Position numbers and translations under genes: made by a program. A stretch of 64,000 nt of DNA from contig NZ_VMDW02000047.1 of assembly GCF_007644045.2 (NCBI RefSeq), positions 1-64,000 of the forward strand, given 5' to 3'. The notes beneath the pieces were generated by a model. That model was not told the origin of the DNA and searched no databases. It was given only the letters and a program-made list of their open reading frames with translations. The stretch comes from Vogesella urethralis (lineage in GTDB: Bacteria > Pseudomonadota > Gammaproteobacteria > Burkholderiales > Chromobacteriaceae). How positions within the stretch are numbered: position 1 is the stretch's first letter; every line of letters starts with the position of its first letter. Below, piece after piece: positions 36,099 to 45,341 of the stretch.

Positions 36099-37406
36099 AT
36101 GAAACAGACCATCATCGCCGCATCCCTGGTACTGGCCACCGTGGCCGGCAGCGCCATTGCTGCCGACCAGTTCATCCCCATCCCCAGCTACCGCGTGGGG
36201 CCGTACGCGTCCGGCGGCGCCAAGTTCTACGGCGGCATGATCGACTACCTGAACTACGTCAACCTGAAGGAAGGCGGCGTCGGTGGCGTGAAGCTCACCT
36301 ACGAAGAGTGCGAAACCGAATACAAGAACGACCGTGGCGTAGAGTGCTACGAGCGGCTGAAGGCCAAGAACGGCGGTGCCAGCGCCTTCAACTTCATGTC
36401 CACCGGCATTACCTACGCAGTGATGGATCGCGCCGACAAGGACAAGATCCCGCTGATGACCATGGGCTTCGGCCGTGCCGACGCGCAGGATGGCCGTGCC
36501 TTCAAGTACACCTTCCCGCTGATCACCAGCTACTGGAGCCAGGCCACCGCCAAGATCCAGTTCATCGGCCAGCGCCTGGGCGGCATGGACAAATTGCGCG
36601 GCAAGAAGATCGTCAACCTGTACCACGGTTCGGCCTACGGCAAGGAAACCATTCCGGTGCTGGACGCCATGGCCAAGAAGCACGGCTTCGAGCTGAAACA
36701 CATCGAGGTGCCGGCGCCGGGCACCGAACAACAGTCGCAGTGGCTGGACATCCGCCGCGAGCGCCCGGACTTCGTGGTACTGCGCAGCTGGGGCGTGATG
36801 ACGCCGGCAGCGCTGAAATCGGCGCAGAAAGTGGGCTACCCGCGTGAGCAGATCGTGTCCAACTGGTGGGGTGGCTCGGAAGAAGACGCCATCGCCGCCG
36901 GCGACGCCGCCAAGGGCTACATTGCCGGCAGCTTTGCACTGGACGGCAAGCAGTTCCCGGTGATCCAGGACATCGAAAAAGTGGTGTACGGCGCCGGCAA
37001 GGGCAACCTGTCGGACAAAGGCTTCATCGGCACCGTCAACTACAACCGCGGCGTGGTCAGCGGCATCCTGATGGTGGAAGCCATCCGCGCCGCGCAGAAG
37101 AAATACGGCGCCAAGACGCTGAACGGCGACCAGATCCGCTGGGGCATGGAAAACATCAACATCGACGCCAAACGCCAGCAGGAGCTGGGCGTGAGCGACA
37201 TGTTCCCGCAGGTGCGCACCAGTTGCCAGAACCACGAAGGCAGCGGCTACACCCGCTTCATGCAATGGGACGGCAAGGACTGGAAACCGGTATCGGGCTG
37301 GATCAAGGCCGACACCAGCGTCACGCTGCCGCTGATCAAGGCCTCGGTCGAAAAATACGTGCAGGAAAAAGGCATCACCCTGCGCGATTGTGCCGCCGAG
37401 AAGTAA
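36099..37406 (+). CDS. Periplasmic substrate-binding protein of Liv-type ABC transporter
   Basis: 435 residues. Signal peptide MKQTIIAASLVLATVAGS to AIA, then a type I periplasmic binding protein fold (Peripla_BP_6-like) of about 410 residues, longer than LivJ. PSYRVGPYASGGAKFYGGMI near the start and NYNRGVVSGILMVEAIRAA near the end are notable. The ligand is not identifiable; the CoA ligases in the same operon suggest an acid rather than an amino acid. CCGGAGAGATCACC is the ribosome site. A strong hairpin follows at 37429. Confidence 0.87.
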   Translation: MKQTIIAASLVLATVAGSAIAADQFIPIPSYRVGPYASGGAKFYGGMIDYLNYVNLKEGGVGGVKLTYEECETEYKNDRGVECYERLKAKNGGASAFNFMSTGITYAVMDRADKDKIPLMTMGFGRADAQDGRAFKYTFPLITSYWSQATAKIQFIGQRLGGMDKLRGKKIVNLYHGSAYGKETIPVLDAMAKKHGFELKHIEVPAPGTEQQSQWLDIRRERPDFVVLRSWGVMTPAALKSAQKVGYPREQIVSNWWGGSEEDAIAAGDAAKGYIAGSFALDGKQFPVIQDIEKVVYGAGKGNLSDKGFIGTVNYNRGVVSGILMVEAIRAAQKKYGAKTLNGDQIRWGMENINIDAKRQQELGVSDMFPQVRTSCQNHEGSGYTRFMQWDGKDWKPVSGWIKADTSVTLPLIKASVEKYVQEKGITLRDCAAEK

Positions 37407-37428
37407 GCCACCCCCACCAGACCCACCC

Positions 37429-37450
37429 GGCCGGGGCAGCTGCCCCGGCC
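37429..37450. terminator. Perfect 22-bp palindrome after the binding-protein gene
   Basis: GGCCGGGGCAG and its exact complement with no loop beyond a few unpaired bases. No T tract. Placed between the abundant binding protein and the LivF-like ATPase gene, it probably stabilises the upstream mRNA or partly stops transcription. Confidence 0.6.
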
Positions 37451-37467
37451 CCGGAAGGAGCCACGCC

Positions 37468-38286
37468 ATGCAAGCAACGCCTACGCCCTACCTGCTGTCG
37501 GTCAACAATATCGAAGTCATCTACAACCACGTGATCCTGGTACTCAAAGGCGTGTCGCTGGACGTACCGGAAGGCCAGATCGTGGCGCTGCTGGGCGCCA
37601 ACGGTGCCGGCAAAAGCACCACGCTGAAAGCCATCTCCACCCTGCTACGCTCGGAACGCGGCGACGTCACCAAAGGCAGCATCGAGTTTCGCGGCCAACG
37701 TATCGACGCGTTGACGCCGGACCAGCTGGTGCGCCAGGGCGTGGTACAGGTGATGGAAGGCCGCCACTGCTTTGGCCACCTCACCGTGGAAGAAAACCTG
37801 CTGACCGGCGCCTACACCCGTGCCATCAGCCGCAGCGAGATCAAGCTGGCGCTGGAGCGCATCTACCATTACTTCCCGCGCCTGAAAACCCGGCGCCAGA
37901 GCCAGGCCGGCTACACCAGCGGCGGCGAGCAGCAGATGGTGGCCATCGGCCGCGCCATGATGGCCGACCCGCGCATGATCCTGCTGGACGAACCGTCGAT
38001 GGGGCTGGCGCCGCAGATCGTGGAGGAAATCTTCGAGATCGTGCGCGAGCTGAACGAAAAGGAAGGCGTCAGCTTCCTGCTGGCCGAGCAGAACACCAAT
38101 GTGGCGCTGAAATACGCCCACTACGGCTACATCCTGGAAAACGGCCGCGTGGTGATGGACGGCAGCGCCGACGACCTGCGCAGCAACGAGGACGTGAAGG
38201 AGTTCTACCTGGGCCTGGGCGGCGACGGCCGCAAGAGCTTCCGCGACGTCAAGCACTACCGCCGCCGCAAACGCTGGCTGGCGTGA
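37468..38286 (+). CDS. ABC transporter ATPase, LivF-like
   Basis: 272 residues. Walker A LLGANGAGKST, signature YTSGGEQQMVAIGRAMM, Walker B RMILLDEPSMGLAPQIV, and switch region LLAEQNTNVAL. It is the second ATPase of the importer. The C-terminus (GDGRKSFRDVKHYRRRKRWL) is longer and more basic than E. coli LivF. ATG at 37468 follows GGAAGGAGCC; the open frame upstream is not used. A phenylacetate-CoA-ligase-like gene follows after a repeat. Confidence 0.9.
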   Translation: MQATPTPYLLSVNNIEVIYNHVILVLKGVSLDVPEGQIVALLGANGAGKSTTLKAISTLLRSERGDVTKGSIEFRGQRIDALTPDQLVRQGVVQVMEGRHCFGHLTVEENLLTGAYTRAISRSEIKLALERIYHYFPRLKTRRQSQAGYTSGGEQQMVAIGRAMMADPRMILLDEPSMGLAPQIVEEIFEIVRELNEKEGVSFLLAEQNTNVALKYAHYGYILENGRVVMDGSADDLRSNEDVKEFYLGLGGDGRKSFRDVKHYRRRKRWLA

Positions 38287-38618
38287 TGTTTTGCCACGGA
38301 AGCAACGGCTAACCTTTTGCCACGAAAAACACGAAAGACACGAAAAACCCGGCAAACCAAGAACGCCATGCGCGTATCGCTGCGGCGCTAGCGGACCGGG
38401 CGGCTGCCGGATGCCGTTCGTGAGATGCCTGACGAAGCATGCATGGCTTCATGCCGTGCCATCCTGCAGCAGCGTCGTTCCCGCACCCTGCATGCGGTGC
38501 ATCACGCGGCCTGGTGACACCTGGGGTTGGCTTTTGTTCGTGTTTTTTCGTGGATTTCGTGGCCAGAAACAGCTGCCGCGACGGCCACGACGCATCCATC
38601 AACCAGGAAACCGCCACC
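38287..38618. other. Intergenic with large CACGAAAA repeat
   Basis: 332 bases, mostly occupied by repeat unit 3 (38319-38563). The rest holds the ribosome site ACCAGGAAACCGCC of the next gene. No gene seen. Confidence 0.6.
38319..38563. repeat. CACGAAAA-type palindromic repeat, unit 3
   Basis: GCCACGAAAAACACGAAAGA at the left and TTCGTGTTTTTTCGTGGATT ending in TCGTGGC at the right, about 245 bases apart, the longest unit. The interior is unrelated to that of the other units, as if the ends can carry different cargo. Confidence 0.7.
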
Positions 38619-39854
38619 ATGCCCCATCTCGACGCACTGGAAACCCGCGCCCACAGCGACCGGCTGGCTGCGCTGCTGGCACGCCTGCCGGCCCAGCTGG
38701 CGCACGCCAAAACCCATAGCCCGGCCTACGCCCGCCTGCTGGCCGACGTAGACTGCCAGCGCATCACCAGCCTTGCCGCGCTGGCCACGCTGCCGCTAAC
38801 GCGCAAATCGGCGCTGTTGGCCGCACAGCAGGCCAGCCCGCCGTTTGGCGGCTTTGCCACGCTGCCCCCCGGCCAGATGGCGCGGCTGTTTGCCTCGCCC
38901 GGCCCCTTGTACGAACCCCAAGGCCAACACGGCAACGGCTGGCGCCTGCAGCGCGCCCTGTACGCCGCCGGCTTTCGCGCCGGCGACGTGGTGCACAACG
39001 GCTTTTCCTACCACTTCACCCCCGGCGGCTGGATGATGGACGCCGGCGCCCGCGCGCTGGGTTGCGCGGTGTTTCCCGGCGGCACCGGCCAGACCGAGCT
39101 GCAAGTGCAGGCCATGCGCGACCTGGGCGCCAACGGCTACACCGGCACGCCATCGTTCCTGAAACTGATCCTGGAAAAAGCCGAACAGCTGGGCGTGGCA
39201 CTGCCGCGCCTCAACAAGGCACTGGTCAGCGGCGAAGCACTACCGGCCAGCCTGCGCGCCTGGTTTGCAGAACGCGGCGTCACCGTGTTCCAGTGCTACG
39301 CCACCGCCGACCTGGGGCTGATCGCCTACGAAAGCCAGCCCGGCGCCGGCATGGTGGTGGACGAAGACGTGCTGCTGGAGCTGGTCAGCCCCGGCAGCGG
39401 CCAACCCGTCGCCGACGGCGAGGTCGGCGAGGTGGTGGTCACCACCTTCGACAGCGCCTACCCGCTGCTGCGCTTTGCCACCGGCGACCTGTCGGCCACG
39501 CTGCCCGGCCCGTCGCCGTGCGGGCGCAGCAATGTGCGCATCCAGGGCTGGCTGGGGCGCGCCGACCAGAGCGCCAAGGTAAAGGGCATGTTCGTACACC
39601 CGGAGCAAGTCCACACGGTGGCCGCCCGCCACCCGCAGCTGGGCCGCGTGCGGCTGGTGATCCGCCAGCTCGACCACCAGGACCAGATGACGCTGCACGC
39701 CGAGTGCCCTGCCCCGCACGACGCCGCCACCCTCGATAGCGTGGCCGCCACGCTGCGCGAGCTGACCAAGCTGCGCGGCGAGGTCTGCCTGTGCGCGCCT
39801 GGCAGCTTGCCGGCCGACGGCAAGATCATCGCTGACGAGCGCAGCCTGGCCTGA
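38619..39854 (+). CDS. Phenylacetate-CoA-ligase-like AMP-binding enzyme
   Basis: 411 residues of the PaaK-like branch of adenylate-forming enzymes, a little shorter than PaaK (about 430). Motifs AFRAGDVVHNGFSYHFTPGG, GTPSFLKLILEKAE, ATADLGLIAYES and LLRFATGDLSA correspond to the PaaK core. The canonical glycine-rich ATP loop is poorly kept (FASPGPLYEPQG). It probably activates an aromatic or branched acid. It belongs to the ligase-transporter gene set, giving a second CoA-ligase candidate, but the 332-base gap leaves operon membership open. Not called paaK because no other paa genes are here. Confidence 0.75.
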   Translation: MPHLDALETRAHSDRLAALLARLPAQLAHAKTHSPAYARLLADVDCQRITSLAALATLPLTRKSALLAAQQASPPFGGFATLPPGQMARLFASPGPLYEPQGQHGNGWRLQRALYAAGFRAGDVVHNGFSYHFTPGGWMMDAGARALGCAVFPGGTGQTELQVQAMRDLGANGYTGTPSFLKLILEKAEQLGVALPRLNKALVSGEALPASLRAWFAERGVTVFQCYATADLGLIAYESQPGAGMVVDEDVLLELVSPGSGQPVADGEVGEVVVTTFDSAYPLLRFATGDLSATLPGPSPCGRSNVRIQGWLGRADQSAKVKGMFVHPEQVHTVAARHPQLGRVRLVIRQLDHQDQMTLHAECPAPHDAATLDSVAATLRELTKLRGEVCLCAPGSLPADGKIIADERSLA

Positions 39855-39864
39855 TCGGCTAGCT

Positions 39865-39919
39865 GCTGGCCGGTGTGCGGGCGATGGCAGCATCGCTCTC
39901 CGATACCGCACCGGCCAGC
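39865..39919. terminator. Branched hairpin, likely terminator
   Basis: 11-bp outer stem and 6-bp inner stem after the PaaK-like gene; no T tract. Confidence 0.55.
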
Positions 39920-40021
39920 ACGGCTGTACCACTACCGCCACACGCCCCTTGTTTTCCGCCTGCGGCCAACATGCAAGGTGGAAAAAACCAAGCACTTGCT
40001 TTAATTTGATGCTTAATTGAC

Positions 40022-40039
40022 GTTTACGTTAACGTATAC
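40022..40039. promoter_or_regulatory. LiuR-type operator 4
   Basis: GTTTACGTTAACGTATAC, one mismatch from the perfect palindromes at 26876 and 29871, 37 bases before the mmsA start. CTTGCTTTA 25 bases upstream is shared with the region before operator 3 and could be part of the promoter. Confidence 0.78.
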
Positions 40040-40076
40040 TCAAACCGTGCCCACACGGCCTCACAGGAGAACACCC

Positions 40077-41576
40077 ATGTCGCACCTGCCCACCGTCAAG
40101 CTGCTGATCGGCGGCGAATTTGTCGAATCGCGCACCACCGAATGGCGTGAGGTCGTGAACCCGGCCACCCAGGAAGTGCTGGCGCGCGTACCGATGGCCA
40201 CCGCCGACGAAGTGGCCGCCGCCATCGCTGCCGGCAAGACCGCGTTTACGCGCTGGAAGAAAACCCCGATCGGCACCCGCGCCCGCATCTTCCTGAAGCT
40301 GCAGCAGCTGATCCGCGACAACATGAAAGAGCTGGCCGCGCTGCTTACCGCCGAACAGGGCAAAACCCTGGCCGACGCCGAGGGCGACATCTTCCGCGGG
40401 CTGGAAGTGGTGGAACACGCGGCCAACATCGGCACCCTGCAGCTGGGCGAGTACGCCGAAAACGTGGCCGGCGGCGTGGACACCTACACCGTGATGCAGC
40501 CGCTGGGCGTGTGCGCCGGCATTACCCCGTTCAACTTCCCGGCCATGATTCCACTGTGGATGTTCCCGATGGCCATCGCCACCGGCAACACCTTCGTGCT
40601 GAAGCCGTCGGAACAGGACCCGCTGGTGACCATGCGGCTGGTAGAGCTGGCGCTGCAGGCGGGCGTACCGGCTGGCGTGCTGAACGTGGTGCACGGCGGG
40701 CCGGACGTGGTGAACGCGCTGTGCGACCACCCCGACATCAAGGCCATCAGCTTTGTCGGCTCCACCCGCGTCGGCACCCACGTGTACAACCGCGCCAGCC
40801 TGGCCGGCAAACGCGTGCAGTGCATGATGGGCGCCAAAAACCACGCCATCGTGCTGCCGGACGCCAACAAGGAGCAGGCGCTGAACCAGCTCACCGGCGC
40901 CGCCTTTGGCGCGGCCGGCCAGCGCTGCATGGCGCTGAGCGTGGCCATCCTGGTGGGCGAGGCGCAACAGTGGCTGCCGGACCTGGTGGCCAAGGCACAA
41001 AGCCTGCGCGTAGGCGCCGGCATCGACAACCCGGACCTGGGCCCGGTAATCAGCTGCGCTGCGCGCGAGCGCATCCACGGCCTGATCGAACGCGGCGTCG
41101 CCGAAGGCGCCACGCTGGCGCTGGACGGCCGCCAGGTCAGCGTAGCCGGCTACCCGCACGGCAACTTTGTCGGCCCCACCATCTTCAGCGACGTGAAGCC
41201 GGGCATGAGCATCTACGACCAGGAAATCTTCGGCCCGGTACTGTGCCTGATGGCCGCCGACACGCTGGACGAGGCCATCGAGCTGATCAACGCCAACCCC
41301 AACGGTAACGGCACCGCCATCTTCACCCAGAGCGGCGCCGCCGCCCGCCGCTTCCAGGAAGACATCGACGTCGGCCAGGTGGGCGTCAACGTACCGATTC
41401 CGGTGCCGGTGCCGCTGTTCAGCTTTACTGGTTCGCGCGCCTCAAAGCTGGGCGACCTGGGCCCGTACGGCAAGCAGGTGGTGCTGTTCTACACCCAGAC
41501 CAAGACCGTCACCAGCCGCTGGTTCGACGACGACGCCAGCAGCGGCAAGGTGCAGACCACCATCTCGCTGAAGTAA
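40077..41576 (+). CDS. mmsA: Methylmalonate-semialdehyde dehydrogenase (CoA-acylating)
   Basis: 499 residues, an aldehyde dehydrogenase of the MMSDH type: oxidises methylmalonate semialdehyde to propionyl-CoA in valine breakdown. Catalytic Cys284 in [11 protein letters not shown]; the typical MMSDH N-terminus [20 protein letters not shown] and [19 protein letters not shown], and it lacks the ordinary ALDH catalytic Glu, as the family does. ACAGGAGAACACCC precedes the ATG. It is first in a row of five valine-pathway genes on the same strand and has the LiuR-type operator directly upstream. Confidence 0.95.
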   Translation: MSHLPTVKLLIGGEFVESRTTEWREVVNPATQEVLARVPMATADEVAAAIAAGKTAFTRWKKTPIGTRARIFLKLQQLIRDNMKELAALLTAEQGKTLADAEGDIFRGLEVVEHAANIGTLQLGEYAENVAGGVDTYTVMQPLGVCAGITPFNFPAMIPLWMFPMAIATGNTFVLKPSEQDPLVTMRLVELALQAGVPAGVLNVVHGGPDVVNALCDHPDIKAISFVGSTRVGTHVYNRASLAGKRVQCMMGAKNHAIVLPDANKEQALNQLTGAAFGAAGQRCMALSVAILVGEAQQWLPDLVAKAQSLRVGAGIDNPDLGPVISCAARERIHGLIERGVAEGATLALDGRQVSVAGYPHGNFVGPTIFSDVKPGMSIYDQEIFGPVLCLMAADTLDEAIELINANPNGNGTAIFTQSGAAARRFQEDIDVGQVGVNVPIPVPVPLFSFTGSRASKLGDLGPYGKQVVLFYTQTKTVTSRWFDDDASSGKVQTTISLK

Positions 41577-41641
41577 GTGCCGTCGCGCAGCGGGCAATAC
41601 AGCCTGCTGCGCTTGCAATAGATCAGGCAAAAGGAAACACG

Positions 41642-42802
41642 ATGGACTTTGCACTCAGCGACGAACAGCTGGCCTTCCAGGACAGCGCCCGCGAGTTTGC
41701 CCGCTGCGAGCTGGCGCCGCACGCCGCACACTGGGACGAACAGGAAATCTTCCCGCTGGACGTGCTGCGCCGCGCCGGTGAAATGGGCTTCTGCGGCCTG
41801 TACACCCCCACCGAATACGGCGGCCTGGGCCTGCCGCGACTGGACGCCGCCATCATCTTCGAGGCGCTGGCCGCCGGCTGCACCAGCACCACCGCCTACC
41901 TCACCATCCACAATATGGTGAGCTGGATGATAGGCAGCTTTGCCCGCCCCGACGTGGCGGCAGAATGGGTACCGGCGCTGGCCGCCGGGCACAAGTTTGG
42001 CAGTTACTGCCTCACCGAGCCGGGCGCCGGCTCCGACGCGGCCAACCTGCGTACCCGCGCCGAGCGCGACGGCGAACACTACGTGCTGAACGGCAGCAAG
42101 GCCTTCATCAGCGGCGCCGGCAGTACCGACGTGCTGGTGGTGATGGCACGCACCGGCGGGCCGGGCGCCAAAGGCATCTCGGCACTGGTAGTGCCGGCCG
42201 ACCTGCCGGGCATCCAGTACGGCAAGAAAGAAAAGAAAATGGGCTGGAACAGCCAGCCCACGCGCACCATCACCTTCGACAACGTGCGGGTGCCGGCGGC
42301 CAACCTGCTGGGGCAGGAAGGCCAGGGCTTCACCTTCGCCATGAAAGGGCTGGACGGCGGCCGCATCAACATCGCCACCTGCTCGGTGGGCACCGCCCAG
42401 GCCGCGCTGGAAGCCGCCACCCGCTACGTGCAGGAACGGCAGCAATTTGGCCAGCCGCTGGCCGAGCTGCAAAGCGTGCAGTTCCGCTTGGCCGACATGG
42501 CCTGCGAGCTGATTGCCGCGCGCCAGATGGTGCGCCTGGCCGCCTGGCAGCTGGACAACGGCAGCCCCGACGCCACCGCCTACTGCGCCATGGCCAAGCG
42601 CCTGGCCACCGACACCGGCTTCAAGGTGGCCAATGAAGCGCTGCAACTGTTTGGCGGTTATGGCTATATCAAGGAGTACCCGCTGGAACGCTATGTACGC
42701 GACAACCGCGTGCACCAGATTCTGGAAGGCACCAACGAGATCATGCGCGTCATCACCGCCCGCCGCCTGCTGCAAGACGGCGCGCTGGACAGCCTGCGCT
42801 AA
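41642..42802 (+). CDS. Isobutyryl-CoA dehydrogenase-like acyl-CoA dehydrogenase
   Basis: 386 residues. FAD region YCLTEPGAGSDAANLRTRAE, NGSKAFISGAGSTDVLVVMA, and C-terminal LFGGYGYIKEYPLERYVRD with the catalytic Glu in HQILEGTNEIMRV. The GSTD after the substrate loop is typical of isobutyryl-CoA dehydrogenases. With mmsA, enoyl-CoA hydratase, HIBCH and mmsB it gives the valine path from isobutyryl-CoA to propionyl-CoA. Sixty-five bases after mmsA. Confidence 0.9.
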   Translation: MDFALSDEQLAFQDSAREFARCELAPHAAHWDEQEIFPLDVLRRAGEMGFCGLYTPTEYGGLGLPRLDAAIIFEALAAGCTSTTAYLTIHNMVSWMIGSFARPDVAAEWVPALAAGHKFGSYCLTEPGAGSDAANLRTRAERDGEHYVLNGSKAFISGAGSTDVLVVMARTGGPGAKGISALVVPADLPGIQYGKKEKKMGWNSQPTRTITFDNVRVPAANLLGQEGQGFTFAMKGLDGGRINIATCSVGTAQAALEAATRYVQERQQFGQPLAELQSVQFRLADMACELIAARQMVRLAAWQLDNGSPDATAYCAMAKRLATDTGFKVANEALQLFGGYGYIKEYPLERYVRDNRVHQILEGTNEIMRVITARRLLQDGALDSLR

Positions 42803-42812
42803 AGAGCAAAGG

Positions 42813-42999
42813 CAGATTGGCCACGAAAACACACAAAAGGCACAAAAAAAACGAGGGCAAGCCGGGCAGATCACACAACAGCAGCCTGCCTTTTCCGTGC
42901 CTTCGGTGCATTCCGTGGCAAAAGAGAAAACGCACTGTTACTTAGCCACAGCGAGCCCTTTCGTGTTTTTTCGTGGGGTTCGTGGCCAACAAGCAGATG
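42813..42999. repeat. CACGAAAA-type palindromic repeat, unit 4
   Basis: GATTGGCCACGAAAACACAC at the left and GTTTTTTCGTGGGGTTCGTG then GCCAAC at the right are inverted ends. Directly duplicated 24 bases downstream. Confidence 0.8.
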
Positions 43000-43023
43000 C
43001 CGTACCGAGGTTAAAGGCAAAAA

Positions 43024-43208
43024 CAGATTGGCCACGAAAACACGCGAAAGGCACGGAATAAACGAGGGCAGCCCGAGCTAATCACACAACAGCGGCCGCC
43101 TTTTCCGTGCCTTCGGTGTCTTCCGTTGCAAAAACAAAACGCACTATTACTTAGCCACAGCGAGCCCTTTCGTGTTTTTTCGTGGGGTTCGTGGCCAACA
43201 ATCAGATG
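43024..43208. repeat. CACGAAAA-type palindromic repeat, unit 5
   Basis: About 185 bases, nearly the same as unit 4 throughout, including the interior (ATCACACAACAGC and CCTTTCGTGTTTTTTCGTGG). A recent tandem duplication. Confidence 0.8.
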
Positions 43209-43251
43209 TTACTTAGCTAGCAATTCGACAGCACAATCAGGAAACCACACC

Positions 43252-44031
43252 ATGTCCTACACCAACCTCAACGTGGAAAAGATCGGCCACACCGCGCTGG
43301 TCACCATCGCTAACCCGCCGGCCAATACCTGGACGCTGGACAGCCTGCAGGCCCTGCAGCAGCTGGTGGCCGACCTGAACGCCGACCGCAGCATCTACGC
43401 ACTGGTAATCACGGGCGAAGGTGAAAAATTCTTCAGCGCCGGCGCCGACCTCAAGCAGTTTGCCGACGGCAACAAAGGCCACGCCGCCAGCGCCGCCATG
43501 GCCTTCGGCGCCGCCTTCGAGGTGCTGTCCGGCTTCCGTGGCGTCAGTATTGCCGCCATCAACGGCTACGCCATGGGCGGCGGGCTGGAGTGCGCGCTGG
43601 CCTGCGATATCCGCATTGCCGAAGAGCAGGCGCAGATGGCGCTGCCGGAAGCCGCCGTCGGCCTGCTGCCGTGCGCCGGCGGCACGCAGAATCTGCCGTG
43701 GCTGGTGGGCGAAGGCTGGGCCAAACGCATGATCCTGTGCGGCGAGCGGGTAGACGCCGCCACCGCGCTGCGCATCGGCCTGGTGGAAGAAGTGGTAGCC
43801 AAAGGTGGCGCCCGCGACGCAGCGCTGGCGCTGGCCGACAAGGTTGGCCGCCAGTCGCCGGTGGCGGTCAGCGCCTGCAAGACGCTGGTGCAGCGCGCCC
43901 GCTACGCGCCGCCGGCGGCCAACCTGATCCACGAGCGCGAGCTGTTTACCCAGCTGTTCGACAGCGAAGACCAACGCGAAGGCGTGAACGCCTTCCTGGA
44001 AAAACGCACGCCGGTGTGGAAGAACGCCTGA
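43252..44031 (+). CDS. Enoyl-CoA hydratase (valine pathway)
   Basis: 259 residues of the crotonase family. Oxyanion loops EKFFSAGADLKQFADGN and INGYAMGGGLECALACDIR; Glu residues at AEEQAQMALPEAAVGLLPCA, the two usual catalytic acids. It hydrates methacrylyl-CoA (or tiglyl-CoA) to the 3-hydroxyacyl-CoA. ATG at 43252 follows CAGGAAACCACACC; the frame upstream reads into repeat unit 5 and is not used. Confidence 0.9.
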   Translation: MSYTNLNVEKIGHTALVTIANPPANTWTLDSLQALQQLVADLNADRSIYALVITGEGEKFFSAGADLKQFADGNKGHAASAAMAFGAAFEVLSGFRGVSIAAINGYAMGGGLECALACDIRIAEEQAQMALPEAAVGLLPCAGGTQNLPWLVGEGWAKRMILCGERVDAATALRIGLVEEVVAKGGARDAALALADKVGRQSPVAVSACKTLVQRARYAPPAANLIHERELFTQLFDSEDQREGVNAFLEKRTPVWKNA

Positions 44032-44040
44032 TCTTTTTTT

Positions 44041-44154
44041 GCCACGAAAAACACGAAAAGCACGAAAGTAAAACCAACCCGGCTACCGTTGGCAGACAGT
44101 AAAAAACCTGAGCCATGCGGAGAAATGTTTCGTGTCTTTTGTGGTTTTCGTGGC
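44041..44154. repeat. CACGAAAA-type palindromic repeat, unit 6
   Basis: GCCACGAAAAACACGAAAAG at the left and TTTCGTGTCTTTTGTGGTTT then TCGTGGC at the right; 114 bases, between the enoyl-CoA hydratase and HIBCH genes. Confidence 0.75.
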
Positions 44155-44198
44155 AAGACGGTTTTCGTATCAACACCTCGCCATTACCAAGGAACCCC

Positions 44199-45320
44199 AT
44201 GAACGAGCTTGTGCTGTTTGACGAAATCGCCACCACCGCCGGCATGCGCCTGGGCGTGGCCACGCTGAACGCCGAAAAGGCGCTGAACGCGCTGAACCTC
44301 GACATGATCCGCTTGCTGGACGCGCGGCTGTCGATCTGGGATGCCGACGACGGCATCGCCGCCGTGCTGCTGCGCGGTGCTGGCGACAAGGCCTTTTGCG
44401 CCGGCGGCGACGTGCGGGCGCTGCGCGACGCGCTGCTGGCCGACGACTGCTACCCCAACCCGGTGGCCGAAGACTTCTTCACCCGTGAGTACGCGCTGGA
44501 CTACCGCATCCACACCTATCGCAAACCGCTGCTGGTATGGGGCAGCGGCATCGTGATGGGCGGTGGCCTGGGCCTGATGGCCGGCGCCAGCCACCGCGTA
44601 GCCACCGCCAGCACCCGCATCGCGATGCCGGAAATCACCATCGGCCTGTACCCGGACGTGGCTGGCAGCTGGTTCCTGCAACGCATGCCGGCCAAGAGCG
44701 GCCTGTTTCTGGGCCTGACCGGTGCGCCGCTGAACGCCCGCGACGCCCTACTGGCCAACCTGGCCGACCACATCCTGCCACAAAACGGCTGGGACACGCT
44801 GCTGGCGGCGATGGCTGCCAGCCACTGGCAGGCCGACCCGGCGGCCAACCATGCCCGCCTCACCGCTTTGTTGGGCGAGCTGGAAAACCTCAACGCCGAC
44901 AGCGTGGCCGAGAGCGCACTGCAACGCAATCTGCCGGCCATCCACACGCTGATGAACAAGGGCTCGCTGCACGCCATCGACCACGCGCTGCGCCACACGG
45001 CTTTCGAAGACCCGTGGCTGGCCGCAGCCGCCAAGACCTACCTGGCCGGCTGCCCCACCAGCGCCGCCGTCACCTGGGAAATCTTCCGCCGCGCCCGCCA
45101 CCTGTCGCTGGCCGAGGTCTTCCGCATGGAGCTGGCGCTGTCGCTGAACTTCTGCGCCGGCCCGGAATTCCGCGAAGGCGTGCGGGCGCTGCTGGTAGAC
45201 AAGGACCGGCAGCCGAAGTGGGCCCGCCCCACGCTGGCCGACGTGGACAACCACACCGTGGCCGGCCACTTTACCCAACCCTGGCGCGCTGCCGACCACC
45301 CGCTGGCCGCGCTGGCCTGA
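44199..45320 (+). CDS. 3-hydroxyisobutyryl-CoA hydrolase (HIBCH)
   Basis: 373 residues, a crotonase-superfamily thioesterase that releases 3-hydroxyisobutyrate from its CoA ester in valine degradation. KAFCAGGDVRALRDALLADD, GIVMGGGLGLMAGASHRVA and MPEITIGLYPDVAGSWFL are the family's core; the length above 350 and the C-terminal extension (RRARHLSLAEVFRMELALSL) separate it from enoyl-CoA hydratases. AAGGAACCCC precedes the ATG at 44199. 21 bases before mmsB. Confidence 0.92.
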   Translation: MNELVLFDEIATTAGMRLGVATLNAEKALNALNLDMIRLLDARLSIWDADDGIAAVLLRGAGDKAFCAGGDVRALRDALLADDCYPNPVAEDFFTREYALDYRIHTYRKPLLVWGSGIVMGGGLGLMAGASHRVATASTRIAMPEITIGLYPDVAGSWFLQRMPAKSGLFLGLTGAPLNARDALLANLADHILPQNGWDTLLAAMAASHWQADPAANHARLTALLGELENLNADSVAESALQRNLPAIHTLMNKGSLHAIDHALRHTAFEDPWLAAAAKTYLAGCPTSAAVTWEIFRRARHLSLAEVFRMELALSLNFCAGPEFREGVRALLVDKDRQPKWARPTLADVDNHTVAGHFTQPWRAADHPLAALA

Positions 45321-45341
45321 TCACCGAAGCAAGGACACAAA

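Larger units (their letters stand above)
39855..40076. other. Intergenic with hairpins and the mmsA control region
   Basis: A long stem (39865-39875 GCTGGCCGGTG with 39909-39919 CACCGGCCAGC) encloses a second hairpin (39881-39896 GCGATG/CATCGC) and probably ends the upstream unit. TGCGGCCAAC lies at 39961-39970, and the operator at 40022. Confidence 0.6.
42803..43251. other. Intergenic filled by two tandem CACGAAAA repeats
   Basis: 449 bases between two catabolic genes, almost all of it two direct copies of one repeat (42813-42999 and 43024-43208). No gene. Confidence 0.75.

Noticed and set aside
38439-38618. Upstream extension of the PaaK-like gene
   Set aside because: It reads through a CACGAAAA repeat; the ATG at 38619 has a suitable ribosome site and begins the family-like sequence.
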